Assembly (NCBI RefSeq): GCF_013283785.1
Contig: NZ_JABCPZ010000110.1
Coordinates: 1-34,108, forward strand
Origin: Nonomuraea antri
GTDB taxonomy: Bacteria > Actinomycetota > Actinomycetes > Streptosporangiales > Streptosporangiaceae
Length of the DNA: 34,108 bases
Direction of reading: 5' to 3'
Both the position numbers and the translations under genes were made by a program. Positions within the stretch are counted from its first letter, which is position 1, and every line of letters begins with the position of its first letter. Under the pieces are notes generated by a model that was not told where the DNA came from, searched no databases, and was given only the letters and a program-made list of their open reading frames with translations. This document shows, one piece after another, positions 33,051 through 34,108 of this stretch.

Positions 33051-34108
33051 TCAGCAACGGCGTCCGCGGTTGATGCAGTTCACGACGAACGACATCAGCC
33101 GGTCGGGCATGACGTTGGCGAAGTCCGCGTGGTCGGTGACCGGGTTGTGCTTCTGTTCAGGGAATGCGTCCACAGCGAAGGAAGGACCCTGGGGCACCGA
33201 ATAGGCGAGGATCATCCGTAGCTGGGGCACTGCGCGGGTGCCCTGTGGACACGCACCACCCTGACCGGGGAAGACCACGTGCGTGCGGTGGTTGGCGCTG
33301 TCGGTGTTCTGACCGTCCCAGCAGCTTGGGAAATCCAGAATACGGAGAACCTGGCTGCCACGCGGGCAAAGCGGATATTTGTTAGTGCTGATGCGATTGT
33401 TGAAACCGGTGCAGGACCAGCGGGCCCTGGCGTTGGCGCCGCCGTTCGTGCCGGCCTTGGCGTCACCGGTGATCAACCGCATGAACCTGGGCATCGCGGT
33501 CACCCTGGCCTGGGCGTTGCCGCGGAACTGCAGCGTCACCGAGTTGGCGCGCAGGATCTGGCCGATGTTGCCGTCGGGGTCGTTCGCGTTGGCGTCCACC
33601 CTGCGGTTGCGCAGCACCGGCCAGAAGTAGGTCGACCTGTCGTTGAGCCGGCACGTGGTGCCCGCGGCGGCCAGGCTCTGGTCGGTGGAGAACGCGTCCG
33701 TGGACAGGTTGCCGACGTAGTCGTGCTGGTGGTGCGCGCCGTTGCTGACGCCGGGGGCCACGATGAAGTTGTCGGGGTTGATGTGCCGGTTGCGGTTGGT
33801 GCCGCACTGGGCGACGAACGTGCCGCGCGAGGCGTTCCTGCCGGGCCTGGCGTCGAGTTGGAGCGGCGGGACCTGGCGGATGTTCACGAAGTCGGCGAGC
33901 GACGGGCCGATCTGGGCGCACTCGTCCTCGTCCTGGGGCGGTTCGCTCTGCGTGGGCGACGGGGACGGGTCCTGGCTCGGGTCCTGGCTCGGGTCTTGGG
34001 TCGGATCCTGGCTCGGGTCCTGGCCTTGATCGGGGTTCTGGCTCTGGTCGGGGTTCTGGCCCTGGTCCGGGTTCTGGTCCTGGTCCTGGTCCGGGTTCTG
34101 GGTGGGGC
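33051..34108 (-). CDS. DUF1996 secreted protein with repetitive linker (5' end outside the window)
   Basis: The frame is open from the right edge to the stop at 33051, so the start lies beyond 34108. The visible N-terminal part is a low-complexity linker of Pro-Asp-Gln and Asp-Pro-Ser-Gln repeats, then a short acidic segment. Next comes a DUF1996 domain (about 270 residues): IVAPGVSNGAHHQHDYVGN, then cysteine-containing segments, LDFPSCWDGQNTDS and HVVFPGQGGACPQG. DUF1996 occurs in secreted fungal and actinobacterial proteins; its function is unknown. A GTG at 33887 would start the gene after the linker, but the uninterrupted frame argues against it. It ends 64 bp before the haem protein gene on the same strand. 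Confidence 0.82.
   Translation of the reverse strand, partial: PTQNPDQDQDQNPDQGQNPDQSQNPDQGQDPSQDPTQDPSQDPSQDPSPSPTQSEPPQDEDECAQIGPSLADFVNIRQVPPLQLDARPGRNASRGTFVAQCGTNRNRHINPDNFIVAPGVSNGAHHQHDYVGNLSTDAFSTDQSLAAAGTTCRLNDRSTYFWPVLRNRRVDANANDPDGNIGQILRANSVTLQFRGNAQARVTAMPRFMRLITGDAKAGTNGGANARARWSCTGFNNRISTNKYPLCPRGSQVLRILDFPSCWDGQNTDSANHRTHVVFPGQGGACPQGTRAVPQLRMILAYSVPQGPSFAVDAFPEQKHNPVTDHADFANVMPDRLMSFVVNCINRGRRC
33962..34108 (-). repeat. Coding tandem repeats in the DUF1996 linker
   Basis: Imperfect 12- to 18-bp units based on CAGGACCCGAGC and CAGAACCCGGAC (minus strand) encode the DPSQ and NPDQ repeats. They reach the window edge, so the full repeat number is unknown. Such arrays are prone to length change. 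Confidence 0.7.

Noticed and set aside
33051..33887. GTG 33887 as start of the DUF1996 gene
   Set aside because: The same frame stays open to the window edge and encodes a coherent PDQ/DPSQ linker and an acidic segment. The GTG lies inside a normal coding stretch (ADFVNIR), so the gene is taken as 5'-partial.

Overview
The window is a very GC-rich chromosomal segment of an actinomycete. The signs are secA next to an Rv3235-like (DUF6459) gene, a DasR-type GntR regulator with dre-like operators, several actinobacterial DUF proteins, many GTG starts, and promoters whose -10 box lies 6-9 nt before the start codon (leaderless transcripts). A Streptosporangiaceae-like organism such as Nonomuraea would fit, but the genus is an inference. 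I see no rRNA, tRNA, insertion sequence, phage or CRISPR. Most of it reads as core or shell chromosome.

Layout. (1) 1-4.2 kb: a small two-helix membrane protein (-), secA (+), and a DUF6459 gene (-). (2) 4.3-13.8 kb: a compact amino-sugar phosphotransferase (PTS) locus. A DasR-like regulator and two EIIC permeases run leftward. A SIS-domain sugar-phosphate isomerase/deaminase, EIIB, EIIA, a HAD phosphatase, HPr and Enzyme I run rightward, followed by a NagZ-like lipoprotein that can release GlcNAc. The divergent promoter region carries a perfect 22-bp palindrome built of two dre-like sites. Its core GTCCGGAC recurs before the HPr gene and before nagZ. (3) 13.8-18 kb: an isolated ATP synthase subunit a gene (-), three HAD hydrolases, a DUF6912 protein and a secreted DUF2690 protein (+). 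(4) 18-21.6 kb: a penicillin-binding protein (-) divergent from a LysR regulator that overlaps a class A beta-lactamase-like serine hydrolase (+). (5) 21.6-27 kb: acetoacetyl-CoA ligase (+), then an FMN reductase and an unusual fused SDR/MDR oxidoreductase (-), divergent from an AraC regulator (+). (6) 27-34.1 kb: an erythromycin-esterase-family gene (+) with a possible overlapping leader peptide. After it comes a leftward run: a GNAT acetyltransferase, a Tat-exported bicovalent flavin oxidase, a NuoF-ferredoxin fusion, a ferric-reductase-like haem membrane protein, and a DUF1996 secreted protein that runs off the right edge.

How the genes fit together. Region 2 looks like a nearly self-sufficient GlcNAc system: NagZ releases the sugar, EI-HPr-EIIA-EIIB-EIIC import and phosphorylate it, the SIS protein and perhaps the HAD phosphatase process the sugar phosphate, and the GntR regulator senses it. 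No nagA deacetylase is visible. Region 6 contains the parts of an electron-transfer path from NAD(P)H through FMN, Fe-S and b-haem across the membrane. All functional statements are homology-based readings of translated sequence. No database search was possible.
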